Below, piece by piece: positions 35,101-45,016 of a stretch of DNA of 64,000 nt (its first letter is position 1; each line of letters begins with the position of its first letter). A program made the position numbers and the translations under genes. Source of the DNA: Volvox africanus (taxonomy: Eukaryota; Chlorophyta; Chlorophyceae; Chlamydomonadales; Volvocaceae); the NCBI GenBank assembly GCA_030268105.1, contig BSDZ01000101.1:1860001-1924000 (forward strand), written 5' to 3'. A model generated the notes under the pieces. The model saw nothing but the letters and a program-made list of their open reading frames with translations, did no database searches and had not been told where the DNA came from.

Positions 35101-37903
35101 TGTACGTTGCTAATGTTTACTACGCACCACAAATACACGTACGCGCGCGCGCACCACCTACCTACCTGCATAACCACAATTGTTGGAGATGGCTCCGGGC
35201 AAGACCAAGATGCGCTGTTGATCATCGGTAAGACTAACACGAAGAGTGTTCCGCACATAATTATCTGCCACCTTCACCATGATACCCAACGTCTGTGTAC
35301 ATGCATATACAAATTAAAGTTTCAATCGCAAACGAGGCATCGCGGGGTGCGTGGCTGGTTCATTTGTCCGTGCGTGGCCATGTGGACACGTATACAAACA
35401 TCCTATATGAGAAACAATATGTAAAAACATACATCGAACGGTTTGTAATAAACGAACCCATGGTCTAGGGGTCAAGGCATGGTAATAATTATATGTAATA
35501 TAAAGATATAAATATAAATAATCTCGCATAATTGGATTCGTATCAAATGAAAGCTGTAATTACACGAACCGAATCATTATGCAAAATAATGATAAATAAA
35601 TGTTGCTTGTTACCTCAACAGCACAGCTCTCGTATGCTTTCCCAGTGAACTTGTAATCAATTGTTCTATTTCCAACCTTCAGGGAACCTGTGCATGGTAC
35701 CTGCGAAAATGGTTTGGATTGCGTAAAAAGGATGTATTGGTGTTTATTCCACTGGCCGCGCCTCAGTACCTTATAATTGATGAAATTATATCGCATATTA
35801 GACGGTGTGAGACGTGAGTGAAATAAGATGCACTTGAGTATATCTGTACTGTGCAGGATTATTGCACTGGTACTTCGGCGCCTGCCATTGGAATAAACCC
35901 CCTATCTCACAGTTCAGTCACAACTGACGCTCGTCGTTCGTTCGGGCCTTCGGCTCTCACTCACTCCTCGCTCGCTTTACTCTGTCTGACTCTTCTCATA
36001 TCCTGCATGGCCCGTGAGATAACTACTCCATATACATTTCAAGTCATCAACACCTACCTGCACCTCGTAAATAGCCAAGGTGTTGCTGTTCATGGAGACC
36101 ATGCTCTGAGAACAGTACTTCCAGATGTTCTGCATGGTCAAGGCATCGGGGCCCGTGTCACGCCCGTTGAAAAATAGGTTCCGGAGCTTTCCAGGACTTG
36201 TCGACGCGGAGTTTTCACAGGTGCTGATCAAGTAGACTACAGATTTGAGAATTGTGCCACCGTCCGTCCACTTCTGTTGCCCATTTGGGTCATCGGATCC
36301 GATAAGCTGAATGTCCTCTACAGTGATTGGAGTTTTGGTTCCCATCAGCAGCTGCTCCGGACTTATGTCCTCTTCGTTAGTGTCCACAGGGGGGTTGTAG
36401 TCATCCTCCTGCTGAAGGCTGCGTCTTGTTGATGAGCTTTCTGGTCCCACAACTGATGAATTCAACAGAGCTCCGAAACTTTCCTCGTCGTTGCTGCTGG
36501 TGTTGTTCGGATATGGATATGGGCCGTTCATGGTGGCAGCAGCAGTAGGAGGAGTTGCGGCAGCGGCAGGCTGGATCCGGATTTTGAATCCAAGGTATCT
36601 TCGGGCGTCCGCGTCTTTCATGAGTACGGGAACACGGCCGCTACCGTCACTTAGGTCAAGGAAGTAGAGCGGGTCCTTAAGCAGGTCGCTAACGACGGCA
36701 AACAGCCTCCCTGCTCGCAACCAAAAAATGATGCAATGGTGGAAACATATAGGTTGTTATTATTAAAGTAATAATGTGAAGAATGATGAATGTACTATTA
36801 TAACTTTTATCTGCAAGTATCGCTACGCAACGCGTGCAGCTGTATATCTATGCATCAACGAATTATCAGCATTATTAACCTGCTGGTCGTCGATCGAGCG
36901 ATAGTCGTATACTCATCATTTCCCGATGTTCGTTCGACAGCAGGTAGGGTGCGGCCCTCTATCTGCTGCTGAACTCGCTTGATTGCTGAAATAACCAATT
37001 AGATAACAAGTACTAAAAATGTGTTCGAGGCTGCCAAATAAGGTAACAACCACTTCCTTACAGCTGAAAAAGAACCATATGGATTTTGGAGGTCACGCAC
37101 AACTAATGCGCTCAATCAATAAAGCAATGCGCTAAACGTAACGGCACTCACATACACGGTGGGCACACGATGCATATATATTCAAACACATACACATATC
37201 TTTATGATATATGATATAATATATAATGGCGACCTCCACCAGCCAATGTATAACCAAGTAAGCGAGCGGTACAACGTATGTATCGATATACTCATTGCAT
37301 ACCTTCCATATTATTATAGATCTTTATATTTGTGATTTCGATTTATTTATGTTTGCTTTGAACTTCACGCATGCATGCGTGCCGAACGATTTTGTCTTGT
37401 CGGTGCCCCGTGCTAGTTTCCATCTTACACGAACTTAAACATGAAACTTTTATTTGGTGTCATTGAGGAAGCAATAATCATTATCTAAAAACAAACATTC
37501 AAATACTTAATACTAACATACAACGACTATAGCCAGATGCCTGGTCATTTCGTCTCCTAGTACAGCAGGGCATGAGCGGGAGTAGTCATATCGGGTCGTC
37601 AACACCAAAAATAATCTCGCCTTCAAGCCTTCCTCCATAAGACCCAGCCCCAGCAGAGGACGGCGAATTTGGCGGTGGTGGACGCATTTTAATTCCACGC
37701 GTGCGCTGACGACGTGGAGGAGGGTGTGCTTTCGTCTTGCGCAGTTCTGCCGTTAATGATTCGGCGTCAGCAGCAGCTTCGCCATCTCCAGCCCCATCAG
37801 CAGCTGCAGCAGCAGCTTGGCATAGCGGAGCAATGAGGACCCCAACTGTCAGAAGGGCAAGCACCAGAGCAGTCAGGCCGTTCCTGCTGGCAGCCGTAGC
37901 CAT
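30654..37903 (-). CDS. Gametolysin-like extracellular matrix metalloprotease (peptidase M11 family), gene A
   Basis: Eight exons: 37,606-37,903, 36,058-36,710, 35,614-35,700, 35,166-35,292, 33,717-33,897, 32,848-33,163, 31,608-31,823 and 30,654-30,836. Phases agree throughout and give 686 aa. A signal peptide covers about residues 1-31 (LLTVGVLIAPLCQA), followed by a basic/Pro-rich stretch, then a prodomain with FKIRIQP and ITVEDIQLIG. The catalytic part has HEMSHSFFNLQH at residues 415-426 (zinc ligands H415, H419, H426; catalytic E416) and DDSCLMG as the probable Met-turn. Then come CFNAPQLWKLNWVSP, a Cys/Asp-rich module DGLDNDCDGRV and a Pro/Arg-rich hydroxyproline-type tail. The family degrades cell-wall or matrix glycoproteins in Chlamydomonas and Volvox, where gametolysin is 638 aa. 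The third histidine is one residue further away than in HExxHxxGxxH. Introns carry LINE and short-element insertions. Confidence 0.9.
30963..31042. repeat. (TAGA)n microsatellite in intron 7 of gene A
   Basis: About 20 tandem TAGA units, preceded by a short CAGA run. Confidence 0.95.
31312..31385. repeat. (TA)n microsatellite in intron 7 of gene A
   Basis: About 37 tandem TA units directly abutting the inverted repeat at 31,386. Confidence 0.95.
31386..31525. repeat. Inverted repeat enclosing telomere-like TTTTAGGG units
   Basis: The left arm, starting GCAGTGGAATCGGGTACA at 31,386, is repeated in inverted orientation ending at 31,525 (TGTACCCGATTCCACTGC). The arms are about 35 bp including flanking TA runs. 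Between them lie several TAGGGTTT/TTTTAGGG units at 31,423-31,490. TTTTAGGG is the telomere unit of Chlamydomonas. Located in intron 7 of gene A. Confidence 0.85.
32104..32143. repeat. (CA)n(TA)n microsatellite in intron 6 of gene A
   Basis: A run of CA followed by TA dinucleotides. Confidence 0.9.
34040..34628 (-). mobile_element. LINE 3' region, diverged subfamily, in intron 4 of gene A
   Basis: Starts GTGTTACATTCCCACGGGG, a variant of the reverse-complemented LINE terminus, then continues with CCCTGACCGGGCCGAACCACA, shared with the other copies. The body resembles the fragment at 53,375-53,570 (both contain CAAACCTCACGAGCCTC). It is likely untranslated LINE 3' sequence. No splice consequence is evident. 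Confidence 0.7.
35803..36027. mobile_element. Short non-autonomous element (MITE-like), copy 1, in intron 2 of gene A
   Basis: 225 bp beginning CGGTGTGAGACGTGAG and ending CGTGAGATAACTACT, the same ends as at 53,057-53,324 in gene B. CTATCTCAC and GTGAGATAAC words inside can pair. The flanks do not show an exact target duplication, so this copy may be old. Confidence 0.65.
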
Positions 37904-37920
37904 GTTGATGGATGATGAAA
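37682..37920. repeat. Duplicated signal-peptide-exon block (partner at 43,932-44,170)
   Basis: 239 bp spanning the start codon and most of exon 1 of gene A, matching 43,932-44,170 in gene C without gaps and with only a handful of substitutions by eye, while the rest of the two genes is diverged. Confidence 0.8.
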
Positions 37921-38023
37921 GCAGTTGCTACTAATGATGGCGCGTACTAATGATAGCGTAGTGCTAGTTCTTACTACTTGTTATTACTTGTATCTCCAAC
38001 CTCGTCTCAGCAACCGTCGCGCT

Positions 38024-38033
38024 GTTTATACAG
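38024..38033 (-). promoter_or_regulatory. Candidate TATA box of gene A
   Basis: GTATAAAC on the minus strand about 125 nt upstream of the gene A start codon, in an otherwise mixed-composition region. Position and sequence fit a TATA element; no other promoter evidence. Confidence 0.35.
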
Positions 38034-38942
38034 GGTTAGTATTAATGATGTCCGTGGTTGAATTGAAAATGAGTAACTAATCACATACATACATATATAA
38101 TATACCTACGGAGTCATATGTTCATCTACACGCTTGAGGTGAACAAATAACACACACAGTAATATGTATATTGTAAAATAATAAGTTATTATTTTTTTAA
38201 ACTTTGTACGTATACAGTAATAGCGAGGCTGATCGAATGGTTACAGTCGTAAGCAGTCTAAGAGACACCTGCTTTAGAAGTGCTCGCAGCCGCCGTTCCG
38301 TCCATATTCGACCGCGTGATTGTTGCCGTTATATTACTGGCATGCATGCATAATTATGCATGACTATACGCTCTAAATTATATTGATTTTCTCAGGCTGA
38401 CCGAACGCTTACGTGGTATGGCTTGGGTTGGGTTGAAACTCTTCTGGTTGGCGAAAAAACGACGTATAATCAAGGCGTTACTTTACTGATGAGGTTACGT
38501 TACACTAACGTTAAAACAAGCTTTGTCCGCATTAAGAAATAGCAGGCTTATTGTTATTGACGATAAGCCTTCTTGCCCTGCCTCCTATATATATGAAAGC
38601 GCAACGGAGGGCAATCATCACGTAATCAGGAGTTATGCGTGTTTTCTGGTCTATGTTTAGTTCGAGAGGGAGAGAGAGAGAGAAAGAGAAAAAGAGGGAG
38701 GGAGGGAGCATGCATTGCTTGCTTGCACCTGCTTATACATTATCATATATATGTGCATTGTAGGGCGTCTTACTTGATTATTATCCTCGCATGAAAGCTA
38801 GATGTTAGTCGTTATGCATTAGGTGCACCAGCAAGAAGGCTGCATGCTGATTTGATAAGCAGAAAAATAAACAAACGAATGCATCAAATGGGGACGCACT
38901 AGATTTCTCAGATGTCACATGTGTGTATGTGTGTTGTTAGAA

Positions 38943-38969
<27 letters not shown>
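38034..38969. other. Upstream region of gene A, no gene recognised
   Basis: AT-rich spacer with a GA-rich run (38,665-38,710) and, at 38,945-38,972, an ACAT microsatellite into which a LINE fragment is joined. Confidence 0.4.
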
Positions 38970-38972
<3 letters not shown>

Positions 38973-38973
<1 letters not shown>

Positions 38974-40107
38974 GGCAGCCTTATCTTCTATGGAATATGG
39001 CAGGCACTGTCTCCGGGCGGCAACCAGGGAACACAGGCCACAGGGGCCTTCTACCCACGGACGGCAGCAGCAACAACAGACCCACACAGCAGAGCAGGGA
39101 CCCCGTCAACGGGCTATTACTGACTTCTTCAACCGTTCAGGAGGGTTCCCTCAAGAGGAAGAGGAAGATGCCAACACCCATCCAATCATCTCTATGACAC
39201 AGCCAGCAATGGACACTCCAACACAAACAGCAGCCTCACCCCTGGACCGTGCACGGGCCCGTACAGTTGCAGACTTTTGGGCACGCTTGCAGTCTTTTGC
39301 AGCGTTGGGAATACCTCACTATGGCTGGGATCAAGTGGGACCACAACATCCCATCCTAGCCATAGTTGGAACGCAAATGCGGTGTGCAGTTCCGGTTGAC
39401 ATCACCGACCATGGAGCAGCAAGAACAGAGCAGGGGCTTTAGGGCAGGAGTTTTGAGGAGGAGGTTCTGTGTGAGGAAAGGGGGAGAGTGAGGGAGGTAG
39501 AGACAAGGAGAGGGCGGTCTAGTTCTCGAGGAGGGGAAGGGAGAGGGTGGAGGGTTTCGTGGCTAGAGGTTCCTGTGTCCAGGCTTCGGGTCCTTAGGGT
39601 TTTAGGGGGGGTCAGCGAGAGAGGTCTTTCCTTTTGGTGCAGTTCAGGTGTCTGCGGGGCCAGCTTTGGGTGGGGCCGGAAGGCTTTCTAGGGGGGCGCC
39701 AGTTTGGCTTGTCATCCCCCCCTCCGCCTCTTGTTGGGTTCTTCCGGCTTGGCTGTGTAAGGGTGTGCTTTCCTGCTGGTGTTTCTCCTCTGAGGGGATC
39801 TGTGTGTGTCTGTCAGGCTCTTGCCAGGTCAGTTTCGGGTTAGAGGAGAGGTTTCCCCATCCTTTGAGCAGCTAGGTGTCCCCCGTTTTCTGTTGGGCCC
39901 TTCTGTGGTTTCTTGGTGGCCCTGAGTGCTCTGTGAGTGGCCAGGCGAGAGCCTGTGAGGACTCGCTGGCCCTAGTGAGAGGGGTAGCACGTTTCAGGAC
40001 AGACAGACAAAGCCACGTGTTCCTCCCCTGCGCTGTGGCTCGGTCCGGTCAGGACCCCCGGTGCTCGTCTTTGAAGGGCGAGTCGCCCACAGTGTAACAC
40101 CCAAATA
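38973..40107 (+). mobile_element. L1-type LINE copy, 5' truncated (ORF2 C-terminus and 3' UTR)
   Basis: Starts at AGCCTTATCTTCTATGG, corresponding to position 45,892 of the longest copy. It carries the last ~150 codons of the LINE ORF (ending at 39,442), then ~660 bp of 3' UTR ending GGGCGAGTCGCCC and AGTGTAACACCC. An ATACATAC tail follows. It was probably inserted in the ACAT tract just upstream. Confidence 0.85.
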
Positions 40108-40117
40108 CATACATACA

Positions 40118-41021
40118 GTCAGCAATGGACACTCCAACACAAACAGCAGCCTTACCCCTGGACCGTGCACGGGCGCGTACAGTTGCAGACTTTTGGGCAC
40201 GCTTGCAGTCTTTTGCAGCGTTGGGAATACCTCACTATGGCTGGGATCGGGTGGGACCACAACATCCCATCCTAGCCATAGTTGGCACGCAAATGCGGTG
40301 TGCACTTCCGGTTGACATCACCGGCCATGGAGCAGCAAGAACAGAGCAGGGGCTTTAAGGCAGGAGTTTTGAGGAGGAGGTTCTGTGGGAGGAACGAGGG
40401 AGAGAGTCAGGGAGGTAGAGACAAGGGGAGGACGGTCTAGTTCTCGAGGAGGGGAAGGGAGAGGGTGGAGGGTTTCGTGGCTAGAGGTTCCTGTGTCCAG
40501 GCTTCGGGTCCTTAGGGATTTGGGAGGGGTCAGCGAGAGAGGTCTTTCCTTTTTGTGCAGTGCAGGTGTCTGCGGGGCCAGCTTTGGGTGGGGCCGGAAG
40601 GCTTTCTAGGGGGGCGCCAGTTTGGCTTGTCATCCCCCCCTCCGCCTCTTGTTGGGTTCTTCCGGCTTGGCTGTGTAGGAGTGTGCTTTCCTGCTGGTGT
40701 TTCTCGTCTGAAGGGATCTGTGTGTGTTTGTCAGGCTCTTGCCAGGTCAGTTTCGGGTTAGAGGAGAGGGTTCCCCGTTCTTTGAGCAGCTAGGTGTCCC
40801 CCGTTTTCTGTTGGGCCCTTCTGTGGTTTCTTGGTGGCCCTGAGTGCTCTGTAAGTGGCCAGGCGAGAGCCTCTGAGGTTCGCTGGCCCAAGTGAGAGGG
40901 GGAGCACGTTTCAGGACAGACAGACAAAGCCACATGTTCCTCCCCTGCGCTGTGGCTCGGTCCGGTCAGGACCCCCGGTGCTCGTCTTTGAAGGGCGAGT
41001 CGCCACAGTGTAACACCCATA
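40118..41021 (+). mobile_element. L1-type LINE copy, more strongly 5' truncated, tandem to the previous one
   Basis: Begins at CAGCAATGGACACTCC inside the ORF (open to 40,358), then the same 3' UTR and terminus, with a single-base loss in the terminal GCCC hairpin (TCGCCACAG). It starts inside the ATACAT tail of the preceding copy, so it is probably a later insertion into that tail. Confidence 0.85.
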
Positions 41022-41478
41022 ATACATAATACATCCTTTCGATTTCCAAATACTAGCGGCTCTTCATTCCATCCACTGCTTTTGCTTGACTTGTAAATAT
41101 ATTTCATTCTTCGCATCGATACATTTACAATGGTATCATGAAATTTTATTGCGTCACGACGACGACGCGCGACGCTCCTGCTTATGTATTCAATTGCTGG
41201 AAAACAAGAATACATCCTTTGCTTATGTCGATCGGATCACCAGCATATTGATTTTACCATTGTTATGAAATGATGTATCAGTTGGATATAGCGATCCATA
41301 CTAGCAACAATCCCGCTGTTGTAGCTGTACTCGGCCGCTATCGACCCGCGCTCGTACTGTTTGTAGTGCTATACGCGCTAGCATATGTGCCAACTCCAGA
41401 GCGAACTATTCGGACATCTTTTCCTATCAGATAATATGTAACGTATAATTTCTTGTAATTACGTCAGGCCTCCTTATG
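41022..41478. other. Spacer between LINE fragments
   Basis: ATAATACAT tail of the preceding LINE, then unremarkable sequence; no gene seen. Confidence 0.4.
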
Positions 41479-41479
41479 T

Positions 41480-41662
41480 ATGGGTGTTACACTGTGGGCG
41501 ACTCGCCCTTCAAAGACGAGCACCGGGGGTCCTGACCGGACCGAGCCACAAGGCAGGGGAGGAACACGTGGCTTTGTCTGTCTGTCCTACCACGTGCTCC
41601 CCCTCTTACTTGGGCCAGCGAACCCTCAGAGGCTCTCGCCTGGCCACTTACAGAGCACAGTC
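41480..41662 (-). mobile_element. LINE 3'-end fragment
   Basis: Begins GGGTGTTACACTGTGGGCG, the reverse complement of the LINE terminus, and extends about 180 bp into the 3' UTR before the similarity stops at ACAGAGCAC. Confidence 0.8.
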
Positions 41663-41960
41663 CTTATGTCTGATAGTCTACGTATCAACAACCCTACATC
41701 ACAAACCCAAAGTCCAGCGCCGCAAGGTAATAAGTACATGCATGCACTTGCATGCACTTGCGGGGAAGTCGCCCGCGCAATTGACGAAGCCAACCCGCAG
41801 GCGCGGGTTGTGTTGTCTTGGAGGTTTTGGTGTTCGAGCGACTTGGGAAGCTCGAACAAAAAGGTCTTGGATCTTCAAGGTCTCGATCCAGTGTAACAGA
41901 GGGGTCGCCTAGCTGTTAGGGATAGCTATATTGGCGAGCTCCGAGTGACGGTGCCGTGGG
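41663..41960. other. GC-rich structured segment, not identified
   Basis: Follows directly on the LINE fragment. It contains two strong hairpins: AACCCGCAGGCGCGGGTT at 41,792-41,809, and a stem CGAGC/GCTCG with outer GTT/AAC at 41,832-41,857. A plus-strand open frame (to 41,896) reads ARAIDEANPQARVV and ends LQGLDPV, which could be a terminal exon; no family recognised. Confidence 0.3.
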
Positions 41961-43037
41961 GCACGTAGTGCAAGGTGACTGCGTGTAAATTACATTACAG
42001 TAGTACCTTATAATAGAAGAAGAATGCAATTGGAAGTGTCTATCACAACTATCCGGGCGCCTTAAATAGCGCTGCCTGGCACCTAAGGGGGCATTACGTC
42101 TATTCAAAACTGGCGCGCATTCTACAACTGACACCGTTGTACGAATGCTCGCATGTAAGTGGTTCCATGCAACTCAACCAAGTTCTATGCATTAGATCTA
42201 TGATAGTTAATCTATTATTACGCAATTAAGTTATTTGTCCTAAAAGTCAAATTATGACAAGTCAGTTTCGCTCTTTCTGGCGCTTCTGCGCCATTCGCCC
42301 TGTTACAATAAGAGACATAGCTAGATAGCCGTGAGCCCGCCGCCCTGTCAGTTCATAATTAACATATCCCATCCATTGACCAGCGGTAGTTTGCTGGGGA
42401 TGTATAAAGAATCCAGAATAATGAAAACATCGATGAGTAATACCGTACACATCAATACATTATCAACGCGTTTGGTTAGTTATTTTTACCCTTCTTCGTA
42501 TGTATATGTGTCATCCACACTACTTTGACCGGTGGCCTGTGATGATGACGATGATGTTCATGATGAAAGATGGATCGCATATACATATGCAAGGGTGCAT
42601 GGGGGTTAAAAATTAGTTTCACGTGTTTTCGTGTTCCAACTTCTGACTTCTGAGTGTTAGGTACATGCGGGCGCGCGTAAAATGATGATGAGAGAATGTA
42701 ATGACTAACAAGAATGCCATCGATTGATTTATTGCACCAAATGCTGGAGATAATAAGACGGACACTCGTATGATAAAATATACAAACCATACATCAAAAA
42801 TATAATAACGACAGCAGAACGTAGAAGTCGAATGAAACATTCGCGCACCAGGTAGCATCTTGTTATAACGAAAACTGAAATTCCGCTTGTACATGCAGAA
42901 ACTACATCTTCTATTCGTAAAATCATCAAAGATAGTTCAGATGCGCAATGTAATTCAGCGCACGCACGGCTGCATACGTACATGTCGATCTATCGATGTA
43001 ACAGATAGCTAGACAGGTACAAAACCAGGTTCACGCA
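41961..43037. other. Intergenic, downstream of gene C
   Basis: No gene recognised on either strand; includes whatever 3' UTR gene C has. Confidence 0.4.
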
Positions 43038-44153
43038 CTAAACCATCTTTCTGGGCTTCTTCGACGCTGGTTGCTTCGTAGAGGGCCGTGGCGATGACCG
43101 TGGCGTTGATGATGGTCGTACTACACCGCGTGGAGATGGATTTCTGACGTTTGCTGATGCGTCAAGTTCGTCAGCCAACACTTCAACTTCATCCACGACA
43201 ACAGGCTTTGCGCCTCCAGTAAGCACCTCATCCACGCCAATGTGGCTGTCACTGTTGCTGTCCGGGTCAGTATCAATACGTACCATGCTGAGTACGGGGA
43301 TTGGAGTGCCATTATTGCTGACGAGAATGCCATCAGAGTTTACGTTTTCTGCACCGAGCAGTAGTCGAACACGAACTCGGGTACCAATGAATTCTATGGC
43401 CGCGTCCGTATCAGTTATTAGTAAGGGAATTATATCTCCACTGCCCAGGCGAAGTACGTAGTCTAGATCTTCGCCACGGCCGTGTGGAACCACTGATAGA
43501 AGACCTGGACGGATCGGGGCGATGGATGAATGGATGGATAACAAACGAAAATACAGCAGGCGAGGCGGATGGGCAACGTTGTAGGCATACCGTGGATTAG
43601 ATTTTATTTACTTGGTGTATATAATAAGTTATTTGAAACTGCTGTATATATAGAATATGTGTGTGTAAGCATGGAGCGAGAAAACGACGGGTACATACAC
43701 TCCATGCATTGATTGATTTATTCCGTGATTTACAAATGTATCTTAACCGCTATCTTTCTAGATAGATAGTGTATCTCCCTCTTTGTATTGACTCTCAGGT
43801 ATGTTGTTACTTATTCCCCATCCATGCCTAAATGGACAACAGCACCGACCCTCAAGGACGACTTCTCTTTGCGGCGGCTGGGGCGGCTTCGCATTTGCAG
43901 ATCCGGGGAAGCTGGGACGCGTAGGCGGTGAACGCATTTTAATTCCACGCGTGCGCTGGCGACGTGGAGGAGAGTGTGCTTTCGTCTTGCGCAGTTCTGC
44001 CGTTAATGATTCGGCGTCAGCAGCAGCTTCGCCATCTCCAGCCCCATCAGCAGCTGCAGCAGCAGCTTGGCATAGCGGAGCAATGAGGACCCCAACTGTC
44101 AGAAGGGCAAGCACCAGAGCAGTCAGGCCGTTCCTGCTGGCAGCCGTGGCCAT
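43038..44153 (-). CDS. Secreted prodomain-only gametolysin-like protein, gene C
   Basis: Two exons, 43,850-44,153 and 43,038-43,504, joined by a phase-1 intron as in genes A and B, give 256 aa. Residues 1-31 are a signal peptide nearly identical to that of gene A. Exon 2 aligns with the start of exon 2 of A and B: a strand DYVLRLGSGDIIPLLITDTD, then IGTRVRVRLL, then KPVVVDEVEVL, which parallels KPVPVQDIQII in B. After that the protein changes into a Ser/Pro/Arg/Lys-rich tail ending KKPRKMV and a stop. No zinc site or later domain follows, so it cannot be a protease. It could be a truncated duplicate, or a functional stand-alone prodomain. Open frame and splice sites are intact. Confidence 0.75.
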
Positions 44154-44170
44154 GGTGATGGATGATGAAA
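43932..44170. repeat. Duplicated signal-peptide-exon block (partner at 37,682-37,920)
   Basis: See the partner block; equal length and very high identity across the start codon and ~17 bp of 5' flank. Confidence 0.8.
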
Positions 44171-45016
44171 CGGCAGATTTTATGTAGGAAACAAAGAAAT
44201 GCGGTCAATTATATTATGTGCAACGACAAACATGATATGATAACCGATACATGTTAACATTTTAGTTTGGGAATCGGCAATCCTGCGAGGCTGAAGCGAG
44301 CGGGCCCAACTGAAGAAGTGTCCCTCCGACTACTGCTGCCGAGCCCGCCTGCCCGATTCATCGGCCCAAAAATCGGTAGATTAAAAACGGCGCGGCCGTT
44401 CATTAACCGCTGCATGCCTTTTAACCGTTTATTTCAGTATACATGCTTATGTATTATCTAGTAGATTGATGTAATGTGTGTATATGTTGCTTGTTTCCGT
44501 GCAAGGAGCCAGCAGGTTTCCTCGACCAGTGATGATATATTTGATCGGATATGTACAGCGTTTATATACATAACATATATGTATATAATTTAAACCAAGA
44601 ATTACATGTGTTTAACTGCTTGGTGATCATACGTGTTTAACTACTGCATCCGGAGCTCGGATAATGGGCACTTCGATTTGGCACGCATATTCGTTGTCCT
44701 GCAGCTGTCTGCTCGTTGTTGCTCAATCGCTCTGGATCGGAACCTGGGAATGCGCGTCTCTTTGTGCTTTTGCTTGGCGACTCTTGACTATTTATTTCAT
44801 TCACATATTTACAAAAGTCTTCCAATCGATAATGGCAACTTATTTCTACAGAAATGATTACCCAGACTTGTGTCATAAAGCAAATATCCTAATTAAAACC
44901 ACATAGATAGATGGTTTTGACTAGGGAATGCATTATATATATACATATATATATATATGTCGAATGTCATATATTCGTCGATGTCAGTATAACTATATAT
45001 ATATACATATATATAA
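44171..45016. other. Upstream region of gene C
   Basis: No gene recognised. Ends in TATATACATATATA-type repeats at 44,935-45,010, directly before a LINE insertion. Confidence 0.4.

Noticed and set aside
39488..40097. Gly/Arg/Ser/Phe-rich frames repeated at 40,385-40,793, 46,552-47,012 and 51,200-51,592
   Set aside because: They lie in the LINE 3' UTR after the ORF stop codon; similarity among copies is due to the repeat, not to coding selection.
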